From contig NC_056034.1 in the NCBI RefSeq assembly GCF_004379255.2, positions 5,768,501-5,832,500 of the forward strand: a stretch of 64,000 nucleotides of DNA, written 5' to 3'. Below are positions 1 to 15,419 of this stretch, piece after piece. This DNA is from Salvia splendens. Taxonomy: Eukaryota > Streptophyta > Magnoliopsida > Lamiales > Lamiaceae. The number at the start of each line of letters is the position of its first letter. Positions within the stretch are counted from its first letter, which is position 1. The notes beneath the pieces are model-generated. The model saw only the letters and a list, made by a program, of their open reading frames with translations, was not told where the DNA came from and searched no databases. The position numbers were made by a program, and so were the translations under genes.

Positions 1-1250
1 TATAAATTTTTGCACATTTAATTTAGCTTTGCACTGCAATAACTTTCAATTTTTTTAATCCAAATAGATAAATTTATTTTTGTCGCAATCTTCTCACACT
101 CACAGTTTAACAATTTTTAAAACAAAGTAAATGTGACATAAATGTGGCTAAGTTCGTCCCTAAACAAAAGATTCTGTATTTTAAGTCAAATAAAAAAATC
201 CTGCAGGTGGCACTTTCAGTTGCTACATTACCTTTGGTTTGGCTAGATTGTGATAAAATTTCATCAAATTAAATGTGAAGTTTGTCTATTTGAATAAAAG
301 ATTGAAAGTGTATGTATACGAAATAAAAAAAAAAGAGAGAGAAACAATTACTCCATATATTTTTGATGCAACCGATCCTCGGTACAATAAGAATGCAGGT
401 ATACATATATGTGAAATTAAAATGTGATATACTACATAAATATCCACAAATGGAGAAGCTTTTTGTGGTGTGGTTGGAGAATTAGTGTCGTGGGTTTCTC
501 TACATATATACTTATAGTGCATACAAATCATTAATTCTCCAAAAAAGAAAAAGTGAAGAGAGAGTGTGTTTGTGTGTTTACACTTTAGCATAAGTCTCCC
601 CCTTTTTTGGGGATGCACTTTTGCATTGCATGTTGGCTTCTGATGAAGGAAAAATTAGCTCTCACGTCCAAGCAATCTACCACTTTTATTTTATTTTTCT
701 TTACACTTTGGAAAAATAGACCCCTTAACATTTATGCCTAGTGGCCCCCTCTCACTTATTCAATCCTTACTCTATAATTCATTATTACCTCTATTATCAT
801 TTCAATTTTTGGAAATGGTTTCTATTTCAATCACTTTCCTTCGTGTTTTTCTTTATATGCATTTCAAGATAGATATAATTTATCGGGTAATATTTTGACC
901 AACTTCGCTTTAAAGGTAAAATTTAAAGGATCTTAGATGCTAGTATTTTTTTTCATAAATTAGTTGTTGGCACATTTTGATGAAAAGTAAAACTGAGTTT
1001 TCAAAATCTCTGTCTTTTGACCTAAAACTAATACATCACTTTTAGTAAACATTTATGAATAAATGAGTTTTCTTTGTTACAAAATTATTTAGTACGCATT
1101 TCATACTGCCAGTTGAACTTAAAACCTTAATATTGATTTAGGTCAGATCTGTTAATTTAAACTGGATTAATGTATAATCATATCTGAAGAATATCAAACA
1201 ACTAATCACTAAAGCCAAATTGCATATTTTTCCCCTACTGTCACATTTTA
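1..1250. other. Intergenic, AT-rich, no gene seen
   Basis: No open frame here carries a recognisable domain, and the predicted peptides are low-complexity. Nothing supports a gene. Confidence 0.6.
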
Positions 1251-1253
1251 CTT

Positions 1254-3423
<2,170 letters not shown>

Positions 3424-3427
3424 GGAG

Positions 3428-3452
3428 AAAGAAAGAAAGAAAGAAAGAAAAA
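3428..3452. repeat. (GAAA)n microsatellite
   Basis: About five tandem AAAG/GAAA units. It is followed by a locally GC-richer stretch to about 3590 that contains a CCACGTAC motif but no supportable gene. Confidence 0.8.
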
Positions 3453-3819
3453 GAAGTCATGCAGAAAATATAAAAAAAATAGCGGCGGGGGGACATCAAA
3501 TTCCACGCCTGCATGGACGTGCGTGTGCTGAGCTGGCTTACTCCCGTGGGCCCCATCTCGCGTGCAATCCTCCCACGTACAATTTTATTCCTTTTATCCA
3601 TCATTGTATTCTTTTCCTAATCTTCATTATCAATCATACTTTACCAATTAGTTTACCACCCTCACCTCCTATCTTATATTTTTCACGTTGTGAAAATTAT
3701 GTCGGATTTATTTGTTTCTATATATTTTTCTCTCACTTTTCAAGTACATACAAAAGTTCAATATTGGAATGGAAACCATCCCTCGAGTTATGTAGACTTG
3801 TAGCCGCTAGCACATACTA

Positions 3820-4079
3820 CTCCTTCCTTTCCAGTTCCATTACACGGTAGAGTCATTTTGTCATTTTAATAAATTTCATATTAGTAGAATCATTTTCTTT
3901 TCTAGCAAGAGTCAACACATTTCTTATCTTTTACTCATACTTTACTCTTACTTCATTCTCTCTTCATCTCTCAATTTTTTTTTCTTACTTTATTCTTCTT
4001 TTACTTAACTCATTTAACACAATTATTCTTAAATCGCGTGCCGGAAAGAAATGCTTCCACTACTGTGAAACGGAGGGAG
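3820..4079. mobile_element. Stowaway-like MITE
   Basis: The right end reads AACGGAGGGAG followed by TA, the classic Stowaway (Tc1/mariner MITE) terminus. The left end CTCCTTCCTTTCC after TA is a diverged inverted copy. The length of about 260 bp and the TA flanks fit the family. The left boundary is less certain because of divergence. Confidence 0.7.
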
Positions 4080-7040
4080 TACTAATTATTGCACTAGCTT
4101 AAATAAGGTTAAATTTGTTAATAGTAAAACAGTAATATATGTAGAGAAGAGGACCCAAACAAAACCAGAGTGTAAAGTTCATTCCACTTGCATACATTTT
4201 TATGCATGAATCCCATTCATTTCTACTTAAATAGTGTTACAACAAACAGCAAGCATGCATAGATGCAACGAGTTCTAACTTCTAATGATCTTTTAGATGC
4301 AGCAACCCAAAAAAAAGACCTGTTTCTTCATACATAGTGATAATGGAATAACCCAAGCATGCTTAGCGCATCCAAATCTTTCAGATGATAATCCTGCATA
4401 ATCTGATTATTCTGATGAGTTTCAGTTTAAATACAATCTATACTAAAACTCTTTCAGCGTGTTTGGTTTATGCTAAGTAGAATAGATAAGGAGAGTCTAT
4501 GAGTTCAGAGCATGGGAAACATGTAGACAAAAAGGAGTGCTGTGATAACCATATATATATATGCACAAACACTATTAAGCCAATATATGTATGGGCTCAC
4601 ACCGATTTATACCTTAGGTTATGATAAATCTCAGGTACAGAAAGCGGTTATGGTTGTGTTTAGTTGTATGCTCAAATCTGCTTTCCTAAAACTGCATCTG
4701 CATCTGCATCTGCATCTGCATCACTCCAAGAAGAATTCCTAATATTCTTCCAAGAAGAAATGTTATGGAATCAGTCAATTTCTAGGATTCTTATCTCCTC
4801 ATATACTACTATATAAGGATCCAGGACAGTCCTAGCCCTAACAATGACATCCTTCATGTCTCTGCCTTAATCGGATAAAGAGAGAAAATAAAGATAAAAG
4901 GCCTCAGGGGAGACGCCCAACACTTTTCGATTAAATAAATTTGATATCTCCAATGCTGGATATAAAATTTCAGCTGGCCACAAAGAACATTCAATATCAG
5001 TTTCAAACATAAATATCTTCAGTGGACATACTTTTTAAGAAATTAATTGTATTGATTCCTATTCTTGCTATCATCTTATTATGGTATTTGATTAACTATT
5101 CTCAAAGGAATCTGCGGTTGGAATTTCAAATGTTTGTGCAGCATGAATGTAACAACAAACCAAATAGTAAGATAAGATATTGCTTTCAGTGACACAAAAA
5201 ATCACATAGAAAATCATAAGGGGTAAATAACTATCACAGAGAAAGAACAAGATATTGGACGAAGAGTCGTATCGAATACCACATTACAAGTAAATAGTGG
5301 GATTAGGAAGGATCTTGGAAATTACTTTTCTTTGGTCTAGGTATACAATCATATTCTATCCACTCAAATCCGGAAATTTCCTTATATAATCATCTACAAG
5401 TCAGTGTTGATCACAAAGAGAATATCTAGTCAATAATGACGATCAAACAAACATAGAATATACATACACTAATATCTTCTTGTAAAGTAAAATACATTAT
5501 AACCTTCAAGAATCTAAATTTACTTTGTTTTGAAGCATTTCAGTGGAAACTTTTTTAATTCTATTAGTTTATTTTGAAGAAAATAACTGTGGTGAAGTCT
5601 TCCCATCACTGATCGGGAATACAAGAATCTAAATAATTACGTTTTACGTGCAATACAGGTCATGTGTGAAACATCAAAAAATGGAATTAGAAGTGGGAGA
5701 CAATAGCTAGGCATACTAATCTATCTCCAACATCAGCAATCTTAACCATTATACACACAAATGACACACATAATTGACCCTCAGTTGTCCAAAAGTGGTC
5801 ATTCAAATAGTCTGATCATTTTCAGAGTAACACGTTGACAAAGAAAATAATAACAAACTCTTTTCAGACCGAATCAGAAACAGAGTATTCACACTCGATC
5901 GAATTTATAGAATATTAGGAAAATTTACAGATCTAAATAATAACTTCAAATTAAATTAAATTGCAGCGACATCGACTTAAAACGCTTCCTATATCTGTCA
6001 TGCATACATGTGAACGTCACTAGATGTCCGAAACAGACAACAAACTCATGTAACTTTGAACTAATGTACCACAGGAAAGAGCATAATCTATTTGATTAAG
6101 TTTCATTTCACATGTAATGATGAACAATAAAGCCCAAGTAATATAGCATAAGGGATAATGGAACAATAAGTTTCACTTCTAAAATAGAAAAACTTTATGA
6201 ACCATATATGGTAAAAGTTTGTTGGTCATATCAAACTACTTTGAGCTCCAAAACAGAAGAGTAATTACTTTTCTCAAACAGGATTAGATCTAAAAGGGCA
6301 AAATGGAGAACCATAATTGTTAACAATGACTTATAATACTGGTGAAAGTAGAAAAATTAACTCGGTACCTCTAAGATATTGGAGACTTCAGAAGACCATG
6401 TAAATTGTTGCCAGGACTTGATCGTATACTCCTCACAGTATGTGGTGTGATGATCATGTATTACACTAAGCAATCCAATTGCGATGCAACTACAAGGTTA
6501 AAACAAGTAGTATTGATAATAGTGACGGAGTTAAATCTGATATTCATAGAGCACAGAGTCAGATTTGAACAATATTGAAAAGCTGTGTGTATTAACTATT
6601 AACTAATGAATGACACCTTCATTTTCAAGATCCTCGTACAGATTTTTCTTTTCACTTCCAAGTAGTATTCAATCAATGATCTCATATTCCAATAACAATC
6701 GGTAAAATAAATATCAAATCCAGACTCTATGTCCTAAGTTTCCATGGATACGGTCCAAAAGCTCAGCGTGATGCCATGACATGAGTTAATCATAACAGTT
6801 ACTAGTATTAAAAACAGCAGGAATGGTGAATATAGAAACAGGGATTAAGAAGTGAAGAAAACAGTAGTAAGGAATACAGCTGGTTCCTTTAAAGGCAAAA
6901 ATATCTTGAGGATGTTTGAATAGTGTATAGAAAGTCTTGTAGCCATAATTTGGTTTCCTACTTATTCAACACATGATATAATGGGAATATTTAATAGAAA
7001 TCTTTATTAATCTTGCGTATAAAGAATAAGTTTACAGATT
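4080..7040. other. Intergenic, no gene seen
   Basis: Almost 3 kb without a convincing coding exon. The only structured feature is the hexamer repeat at 4692-4722. An untranslated or non-coding transcript cannot be excluded. Confidence 0.5.
4692..4722. repeat. (CTGCAT)n hexamer microsatellite
   Basis: Five tandem CTGCAT units. The Leu-His peptide it appears to encode is an artefact of the repeat. Confidence 0.9.
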
Positions 7041-7079
7041 TATCATACTCTTTGGACTGAAAATAGCCCAGAATCATAA

Positions 7080-7200
7080 GTAGTAACAACATTTCTTTCT
7101 GGCATTTCGTCTAACAATTTTAGAGCAGCATATAGAAGCTCCGTTTCCAAGTGCAGATTCAAACAAAAATAGCGAGCCAATAGGTTTAAACAGTTGAGGT
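7080..7200 (-). pseudogene. Possible PPR-protein remnant
   Basis: The minus-strand translation contains ALKLLDEMPERNVV, which resembles the F/LDEMPERNVVSW core of plant pentatricopeptide repeats (organelle RNA-binding proteins). Upstream residues NLLARYFCL weakly resemble a neighbouring helix. Only about one motif is visible, it has no gene around it, and the frame runs into unrelated residues on both sides. I infer a relic fragment; a chance match is possible. Confidence 0.35.
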
Positions 7201-7411
7201 AGACCAACCGAGATGGGTGACGATGCTGTGGAAAGGGATATTCGATGACAGCCGGCGTATCTCCATTGCTGCAAAAATGTCCAACATCTGAATTTGGAGT
7301 ATTAGATAGGAGTAGAAAACATGCTGCCGATTGATGCACATTGCATAATCCTACTCCCTGTTTCCGCAAACAATCATTTACCGCTCTTTATCAATTTATT
7401 ATCTTGTTAAG

Positions 7412-7632
7412 AATTGTAAAAACTGTTTTATTTTAGTGGTCCATATATTTACATAACGTGTGCAAAAAATTTTAATCTAAATACTAGTTAAAGTGGGAGA
7501 AAAGGTAATACAATATTTTTCTACATTATTATCTCTCTTACTTTACTCTCTCCACTTTAACTATTTATCACTATCATTTTTTCAAAACGAGTACTCAAAA
7601 TAAAACACTTCTACTACAATGGACGGATAGAG
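7412..7632. mobile_element. Stowaway-like MITE, left end decayed
   Basis: The right end (CACTTCTACTACAATGGACGGATAGAG then TA, shown in parts) is a diverged Stowaway terminus. The left part around 7412 (ATTGTAAAAACTGTTTTATT) is the complementary sub-terminal sequence, but the outer CTCCCTCCGTCC is gone. The interior ends in ACTCTCTCCACTTTAAC-type sequence common in this family. Confidence 0.55.
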
Positions 7633-7995
7633 TATTGAAGATAACATCAATTTCAGCATCCAAAAATTTTAAAGCAAATATGTTTATGCATTCGAAGTTG
7701 CTCATGTCATTTACAATCATGTCCTTAAATCGTTCCCTTCTTTCAATACTCGGATGTCTCGATGTATTTTTGCCTCATTCCTTACTCAAGAAATAATACT
7801 CACAATCAACTATCGTTACCCTAAGCTATTCATGGGTCTCACATTTTTTCTATATTTTAAGTTGTAATTTACTTATCTTAATTTAATTAAATACAAAATT
7901 TATTAAAATTCCAAAATTACATTTTCACTAAAAGACGAAAAATACATAATTGAAATCCTAAAATTACATTTTGTTGCACATAATCTAAATTACAA

Positions 7996-8490
7996 TCACT
8001 CGTTGTGGCCAAAGGTTGTCCTAATGTAGTCAACTAGATCTTGTTGGAGTACGTCGTGGATGGTGGAATCGCAAGATGACTCCCGACATCGTAGATATTC
8101 GCATAATGGTGGCAGCACACCTTGGTGTGTGGGGTTAGCTGTAGTGGCGGAGTTTGATTGGCCGATTGTTTCTTTGTTGAACTAGTTAATCGCGTATGTC
8201 ATTCGCCTTCAATAATCATGTTGTGCTTTATAACACACACATACATGATGTCAAAAGCACTTCTAGGAACCACATTCACCCCAGAGTTTTGGTCATGATG
8301 TCAAAAGCACTTCTAGGAACCACATTCACCCCAGAGTTTTGGTAATGGTGAAACATGTTTGTAGAACTCTAAATATTCTTTCAACATCTTTTCAAACATC
8401 TTCTCGCTTTTGCGCAAAAAGAACATATTTGAGATCGTTTGAGCAAGATATTGACTTCACAAACGTCACCCACTTCCAATAAATACATCC
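7996..8490 (-). pseudogene. PIF/Harbinger transposase remnant (C-terminal part)
   Basis: Minus-strand frames, read in order with shifts, give KYVLFAQKRED, then KDVERIFRVLQ, then DIMYVCVIKHNMI, then a tail ending DLVDYIRTTFGHNE and a stop at 7996. These match the C-terminal third of plant PIF/Harbinger (HARBI1-like DDE) transposases, including the acidic KDVER segment with the last catalytic residue. A stop precedes KDVER, and a 50-bp tandem duplication at 8244-8343 interrupts the frame. No TIR or flanking duplication was recognised, so this is an old fragment. Confidence 0.75.
8244..8343. repeat. Two perfect 50-bp tandem copies
   Basis: The unit starting CATGATGTCAAAAGCACTTC and ending CAGAGTTTTGGT occurs head-to-tail at 8244-8293 and 8294-8343 with no difference seen. 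It lies inside the transposase relic and shifts its frame. Confidence 0.95.
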
Positions 8491-8731
8491 ACGTCGAATG
8501 AACCGCTATCATTATTAGGATTCATACTCATATTGCAAGAAAAATACTAAAGATAAAGATGAAAAGTGTGAATATGTGCATGAAAGGATATTAGAAGATG
8601 AAGGGTTCTCCCTCGCTCTGTAGACATGCCTTTTATAAACTACTTACACCATCCGTCCCTGAATGGTTACATTAGCATTATTTATTTTATTTTATATGCT
8701 TGGTTACACGTTAACACCTTCAAAACTACTT

Positions 8732-8925
8732 CCTCCCTCCGTCCCTGAAAAAAATTAACTATACTTCCTTTTTAGTCTGTCCACGAAAAATATGAACTTT
8801 CTAATTTTGGAAATTTCTTTCTCTCTAATTAAGTGGAATCCATTCTCTACTAACAATACTTAAAAAACTTTTTCTTTCTATTTCTCTCTTACTTTTTCAA
8901 TTATACATTAAAACCCGGGCCACAA
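8732..8925. mobile_element. Truncated Stowaway MITE
   Basis: CTCCCTCCGTCCCTGAAAAA at the left, followed by the usual internal sequence with AGTCTGTCCACGAAAAA, to about AAACCCGGGCC. The right terminus is missing. A second left-type end (CATCCGTCCCTGAATGG) lies about 80 bp upstream near 8649, so two fragments may be side by side. Confidence 0.6.
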
Positions 8926-9278
8926 TTTCTCAACCTCCCTAGACCAAAAGGTAGACATATGCACAGACTTAACAATGGAAAAGGCACCCCCAAAACTGTA
9001 TGAATAAAGAGTTAAGAGAAGCTTACAAAATACACACTAGTATTGTTTTTCTCTATCAAACGACTACAGGATAACTTGAGAAACTCAACACCAATATTTC
9101 ACAAATTAATAAGTCGTTCTTTCAATATAGAGAACAAATGGAAAGGGAATGAAAAAATAAAGAGCAAGGGGAAAAAAAAGCCAAGACACGTACATGATCT
9201 AACATCAGTTAATTGCATCGCAGAATTTACACATTTAATACAGTTTTTACCACAATATTTGCAACTTCAACACACGGA

Positions 9279-12029
9279 TCAACCCCTGCCCGTATTACCA
9301 TGGCGTTGATTTCTGAAGTAGCTAAGAAGTTGCTGTGCCTGCAAGAGCGGAAAATGCCGTAAATAATCACATTAAGAAATGAGCAGCAACGGTAAAGTAA
9401 CAGAGTGATTGTGAGTTTACTTTTTCTCTGGCTCTCGGTGTTCCAGACTGTGAGAGGGCCACTAATGGGGGAACAGCACCTTCCTGAAGAACCATATTGC
9501 AATATCTAGCGCTGTTGGTGCAAAGCTGAAGAAGACCAGCAGCTGCATTTTCTTTACCTCTTGCAGACCCCAACTCAACAACTTCAACCAGAACGGGGAT
9601 CCCATTTTCCTGACCAATTGTCGTCCTTCCTTCATGAATAGTCGCAAGATTTGACAGAACAGCCACTGCCTTATCAACCATCCCAAATGCAGGGTCCATC
9701 AACTCAACGAGATATTTGACTGCGCCTGCTTGCACTATGCGTGCTTTATTTTCATGATTGATGGACAAGTTAAACAGTGCAGTGGCAGCATCTTTCTTGC
9801 CTCTCGGAGTTCCATTTCCCAGCAAGTCAACCAAAGGCTTGATTGCACCTGATCGCCCAATCTCGATTTTGTTTTCTTCCATCACAGAAAGGCTAAAGAG
9901 AGTTGCAGCAGAGTTTTCCTTGGCCTCAGGACTTCCAGTCTCAAGGACATAAATCAAGGGTTTAATAGCTTCAGCATTTGCAATGGCAGTCTTGTTGTTA
10001 TCATTAATTGATAGGTTGAGAAGAGCAGTAACAGCATGTTCTTGTACTGCCAAATCTGTTGCGCGTAGTAGATTCACCAATAAGTTAATAGCCCCGCAAT
10101 TTGCAATTATTATTCGGTTGTCCATGTTATGCTTAGCCAAAACCCGAATGTCGTGCGTAGCAGATCTCTGCACATCAATGTCACTGCTCTTAAGATCCTC
10201 AACCAGCCTTTTGACTTGAGTTTCAACCTCTAACAGGTCAGGCCTCATTTCCACAGTAGGAGAAGAAACAAGTCGTTGGACAAATCTTTCTGATGGCCTA
10301 CGCCATATTGCTTGGCCACGAAGTCTTGTTTCCAGCCTAGAAGGGGCATCAGTGTTTCTTTGTGGAGCACTTAAGTTAGAAGCAGGTCGAGACTCAGCAT
10401 TAAGCTCACCAGAAGCATCACTACCATACGCTGAAGCATGTGATGCTACTTCATTGCCATCAGCTGCTGTTCCCTGCGACATATTAGAATTTGAATGTGT
10501 ACTGGACGCTGAATTGGTTCGATTATGACCCTGAGGTAACTCTACATCAGCACTAGCTCCGCCATTTCTCGTTGGGGACATAAGACCCAAACCACCTGAG
10601 TTCAAAGTTCTCTCACCCGAATGGTCTGACCTGTCTTCAGAGCTTTTTAGGGATATTCTTTCTATATCCAACACATTTCCATTTATAGCCACTTCTGTGA
10701 AAGAATCCTCAGACAATGAACGTGGATGAGATGGGGAAGTTCCGTCTCTTCGTGTGGCAATCGATGGGACAGAACCCACTAAGGGAGAACCAATAGACCT
10801 TTCAGGAGTTCCAGAGTTGTTACCTCTTCTGACACCACCAGACTCAGCATTTACAAGTAGTGAAGAAGGCTGCTTTAAGTGGATTGATTTTGGGTCAGGC
10901 AGCTTCACATTGTTCGATTCGCACCAATTTGCAATGAGAGCCTTGACAGTGTAATTAGGAATAAGATTTGTATGTGCCAGAGTCTGCCGCGTCTTTGGGC
11001 AGACAGTAAGCCCAAGATCTATCCACCTTCTTATAAAAGCCCGTTCATATGTTTGCCCAGATGCAACAATAACAGGATCGGTCATGAGTTCAAGTGAAAG
11101 AGGGCAACAAAAGTCAGGAGGTATGGCAACAGGATTACAGGTTTCTGACTGTTTCATCATAACAAGGAGGTCATGCATGTGGCTGACCAGGGCAATCATT
11201 TGATCTATATAATCAACTTCACTAGATTTGTCAGCTTGTTCAGCATTTTCCTTCAGCTTGTCAAGAGCCACAACCTCAATTAGAAGTTCCTCATTTGACT
11301 TTAATCCCAAACAATCAGCAACATCTGCCAGGCTCTCTGCACTGGCTCCAGAACCCTCCACATGATCCTTGATAGCACCCATAATTATTGACGAAGTTTG
11401 CTCAGATTCCATATGCTTGATTTTCAGTACAGATTGCTACACATAAAGACTACTATGAGAAGAAGTAACCATCTATCATCATGCGTACCTCTTACAAATA
11501 GAAAAGTAACGGTGATTTTAGCCATTAAACATTACCTCAAGAGATGCAGGGCTGAGTTCAACAGGTAAGCATTGATCAGATGACTTGAGCAACTCCAGAA
11601 TATCCACACCATGATTTCTAATCTTTGACATAAGTGACTCAACTTGTAAAACCTATAAGTCCAGAAAAATCAACCAGTACAAAGTTAATTTCTAGTACTA
11701 TAAAACAAATTTATTAGATGTTCTACTTATGATTAAACAAAGTAATCACGTACAAAGTAAACTTTACTCATCAATGGTTGCCAATTTTCACAAATGTGTT
11801 TCAATTCATCAACAGATTGTAGGATTCCAGCAAATGGTCCTTGAACCATTTCATCGGAGACAAATTCAGCATCAGCAATCGCATCAAGTATTGGCTTTAG
11901 AAGTTTCAAAATCTCCTCAATCTTTGGGTGATATGTCTGAACTGGTTCACTTTGTATGCTTTCACTAGTGGATAATTGTAAAAAACTAGTGATGCTGTTG
12001 AGGAGTGATTTCAGCAAAGATATCTCCAT
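9279..12029 (-). CDS. PUB4: U-box/ARM-repeat E3 ubiquitin ligase, PUB4-like (4 coding exons)
   Basis: The coding exons on the minus strand are 12029-11754, 11652-11536, 11436-9421 and 9338-9279. All junctions are GT/AG and in frame, giving about 822 residues, close to Arabidopsis PUB4 (about 826). Residues 1-230 form the plant U-box N-terminal domain. The U-box is near 237-311 (PPDFCCPLSLELMTDPVIV...GQTYER...W), the E2-docking fold for ubiquitin transfer. A Ser/Asn-rich linker follows, and armadillo repeats run from about 535 to the end (ALLNLSINDNNK, AAATLFSLS-type units), a substrate-binding surface. The last exon encodes AQQLLSYFRNQRHGNTGRG, the conserved PUB4 tail. The start was chosen at MEISLLK, just after a 5'UTR intron acceptor. 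PUB4 relatives act in meristem, pollen and symbiosis signalling. The gene looks intact. A close paralogue within the same PUB clade is the main alternative. Confidence 0.93.
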
Positions 12030-12460
12030 TTCCCTGCTACAATGAAAATAAATAGTTGCCCATGATATAAGATGCAAGCTAACCACAGAATAGAAGTTAT
12101 TAGCAAAAAGTAAATTTGGAGTAGGAATTTTCCGTAATAATTGGACAGAATGAATTATATCTAGTATCTAACAATAAAGCTCACACATCAGAACAGCACA
12201 GGCAGAGAGGAGACAAATAATTTCCGAAGTAGATATAATTAAGATAGAAGACATACTCCGATTTAGTTCCTCACGAACCGCGACGGGCAGAGAGGAAGGC
12301 GGAGATGAGTAGCGGAGCCGAGGTGAGGGTTTTATAATTTGGGGAAATTTTGAGATAAGGTATGAGGGTTTCCGATCCTTGCGGAGGAGGAGGAGAGGAG
12401 AAGGCGGAGTATCGGCTGAGAAGGGTTCTTTGATTTGGGGGGTTGACCCTCAGCCTGCGC
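12030..12460 (-). promoter_or_regulatory. 5'UTR and leader intron of the PUB4-like gene
   Basis: The start-codon exon extends to an AG acceptor at 12037-12040 (TTGTAG before CAGGGA). A matching donor (GTATGT) lies at 12251-12256, with exonic GC-richer sequence upstream to about 12460. This implies a 5'UTR intron of about 220 bp. A 68-codon open frame in the upstream exon (12477-12271) could be an upstream ORF but shows no known domain. Confidence 0.6.
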
Positions 12461-12479
12461 ACCAAATTTGACAACAAAG

Positions 12480-14560
12480 AATACCGGGTCTCATTTTTTT
12501 TTCTCTCGAATTTTAAAAATTGCTACTACTCTCTCATTTCAATTTTCACATACCGAATTATTGAACGCACTAACTCCTCATATATTTAAATATTAACTAC
12601 TCAAAAATTATAATACTACTACAAATTAGAAAAGACTATGCAAAATGTTTTGTTACAGGGTGTGTCTATTTGTTCTTATCGAATTTATAAAACATGTGTG
12701 GCTGTATATAAATAAAAACGTCAAATTGTCCATACGCATACATACAGCTATATTGTAAAATTGTAAAATTGAGGAATTGTATTTGTCATGATTATGCCTA
12801 AACAAAATTTTTTATTTTTAACTTCTGATGTTTATTTAATTTTTAATTGAACAAGAAAAATAATCAAAATTATGAAAACAATCAAATTAGTGCAACTTTC
12901 CAGAATTCTAATTTTCAAACTTTTCTTAGATTCTCTTTAGGAGTACAATTTCAGGAGTTTTACATATTTAGAAAGTTAATGCAGGGGTACTTTTTATCAT
13001 ATCATGTTGATGTAACTATATTATTATTATTTTATTTTTTTTATATTACTACAAATTATAATTAACTACAAAAATATTATTATAATTCTAAAATTATGAA
13101 TCACGCTTCATTATGAATCTTCTATTATTTATTATTGTTATATACTATGTTATCGATTAAAAACTTATAAAATATTAATGTATTTATTCAAATTAATACT
13201 GTTAATAATATTAAGAATAACTTATTATTATATTTTTAATTTATAACTTATTAATCAAACATAATGTAAAATAAAAAATTATGGATTATATTATTATTGT
13301 TTTAAAAATTAAAACAACATTACGACAATTAGTTATTTTTTATTATGTCAATTAATTGATTAATTGAATTCAATTGATTATTAAAAGTTCGAAATCATAA
13401 CAATTTTTATTGATATTTCCAAACATAAGATTGTAATCTATCAATAATATTATTACTAGTAAACAAACGGGTCTAATAAACTTGTAATTCAATATTATTA
13501 TAGAATTGTGTTTGTATATAGAATATTTAATCTGAATAGAACAAATTGTGAAAAAAAATCTTACTAAAATCAACTGGTTGTAGCATAGTTAGCCGTGATT
13601 GTAGCATAGTTGCCAGTGATGAGCTATGATGATCTTGAGATTATGGGTCTCTGTCATCCTCTTGGAGGCTTCAGCCTTAATCCATAAACTCGATCGAGCA
13701 GAATTAATCTGATTCCACTGAAGACGGGTTTGGAAAATCTGTGGTCAAACCCAAAAAATGACATGCTAAAATTATTATGTAGTATGCCGTTTCTAATTCG
13801 GGATAGACTAGAGTTTATCATCTAGTGATACGAAATCGTTTTTCTATAGTATTAAATTTTTGTAGAATAAAAATTTAGGATTAAGATTAGGCGGCACAAC
13901 ACCTGACTTTAGATTAACAATATGTGTAATACCATAGCACATAGTCGTAGGTCATTTATATAGGGTGTCAAATTTTATACTCCAATTCATGAGTTTTACT
14001 TGAGAAGTCCTGATGAACAAAGAATCCTAGGTAAGAAGATTTAAATATTTACGACCTTTTCAATAAACTTTCTTTTGAAATCAAAATATAAATCAAACTT
14101 AATCTATATATTTTAATTTAACTTCTTAATACTATTATATTTTAAACAAATAGATAGGCAGAGACAAATTTTCGATTGATCATGGAACAACATACAAGTC
14201 CTATCACAAAAGGAAAAATGGGTTCCTCCATTATTTTAATGAACTAACTTGTGCTTGATTTAGAGGTGCAAAATGGGTTTGTTTTGTCCAGCCCAAGATT
14301 ATAAGTTTGCTCATATTGAGGATGGGTTACGCAAATGCCCATGACTTGAGTTGGTCAGATTTGGGCTACATTTTTCTCTTTATAAATTTAGACACAGCCT
14401 AACCTACACTGTGTTTATAATTTCTCCACATATTTTTATTTTTTTAATTTCTCAACATATTTTTATTTTTTAAGAAGTACAGTATCATAAATTAAAAATT
14501 GTACAAATCATTTATTCTCAATATACACATAACTTTCTACAAAGTGTACACAAAAATGTA
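12480..14560. other. Intergenic, very AT-rich, no gene seen
   Basis: Dominated by A/T runs between 12600 and 13560. No coding exon or transposon terminus was recognised. It is the upstream region of the PUB4-like gene. Confidence 0.6.
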
Positions 14561-14761
14561 CTCCCTCCATCCCATAGTAGATGTCACACTTGAGAGATGG
14601 CACGGAATTTTAGGAGATATTATTTTGTATGTTAAGTGGTGAGAGAAAATATAATTTTATAATTGATGTGAGAGGGAACTTTTTATAAAAGAGGAAATGT
14701 GACATTTTTTGTGGGACAAACTAAAAAGGAAAGTGTGACATCTATTATGGGACGGAGGGAG
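14561..14761. mobile_element. Stowaway MITE, complete
   Basis: The left end CTCCCTCCATCCCATAGTAG and right end ATTATGGGACGGAGGGAG are inverted copies. TA dinucleotides flank both sides (14559-14560 and 14762-14763). The 201-bp length is typical of this Tc1/mariner-derived MITE family. Confidence 0.93.
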
Positions 14762-14763
14762 TA

Positions 14764-15219
14764 CATATATATACTTGAACAATTAAAATGATGGTTTTTA
14801 GGTGGGTCGGCCGTGGGCTTAGTCTGGCTTCAAATGAGCTTGGATTTGAACTGAGGCCCAAGTTTAAAAAATAGCTTAATTACACCCGGCTTCAAACGAG
14901 TAGTTTTGCCCAAGTGTGCTTCATTTTTCGGAAAAACCTTTCCGTTGGCTATCAATGCTCCATCCATGCCCCGCCATTGTTTCCTGTAGGAAGTCCCATT
15001 GTACGGAGTCATACGTCTTTCGGAATTTAAGTTTACTTTGCTTTGTTTTTTTGATCCACAAAACTCTTCCATTGGCTATCAACAATCCATCCATGATATA
15101 TCACTTGACATGGACTCTCTAGTTACTTGATAGTGTGAAATTGATATGAAAACAATTGAGTAATTAAACCATGTTAACGTGTGAAAAAATGTGTATTAGC
15201 CTGTGAAATTATATAATAC
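14764..15219. other. Intergenic, no gene seen
   Basis: Short frames in both directions lack recognisable domains. Nothing else is visible. Confidence 0.5.
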
Positions 15220-15419
15220 GGGGGTGTTCGCTTGGCAAGATTAAATCTCATGATAAAATATGTATCATGTTTGGTTCATAAGATTGAACCCTTCAACTTA
15301 ATCCTAGATGGATAGTCTCATGAAATTAGTCATAGCCTCCCCCTCCAACTAAAATAATCTCACAACTTAATCCTAGATGAATAGTCTCATGATATTAGTC
15401 ATGACAACCGAACGCCACC
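15220..15419. mobile_element. Tourist/PIF-like MITE
   Basis: The left end GGGGGTGTTCGCTTGGCA and the right end, read in reverse complement as GGTGGCGTTCGGTTGTCAT, form imperfect terminal inverted repeats. TAC flanks both sides (15217-15219 and 15420-15422), a 3-bp target duplication. The 200-bp interior holds a near-duplicate of CTTAATCCTAGATG followed by ATAGTCTCATGA. Confidence 0.75.

Noticed and set aside
9758..10954. Plus-strand frames across the U-box gene
   Set aside because: They are antisense to the ARM-repeat and linker exon, which has a complete sense gene model.
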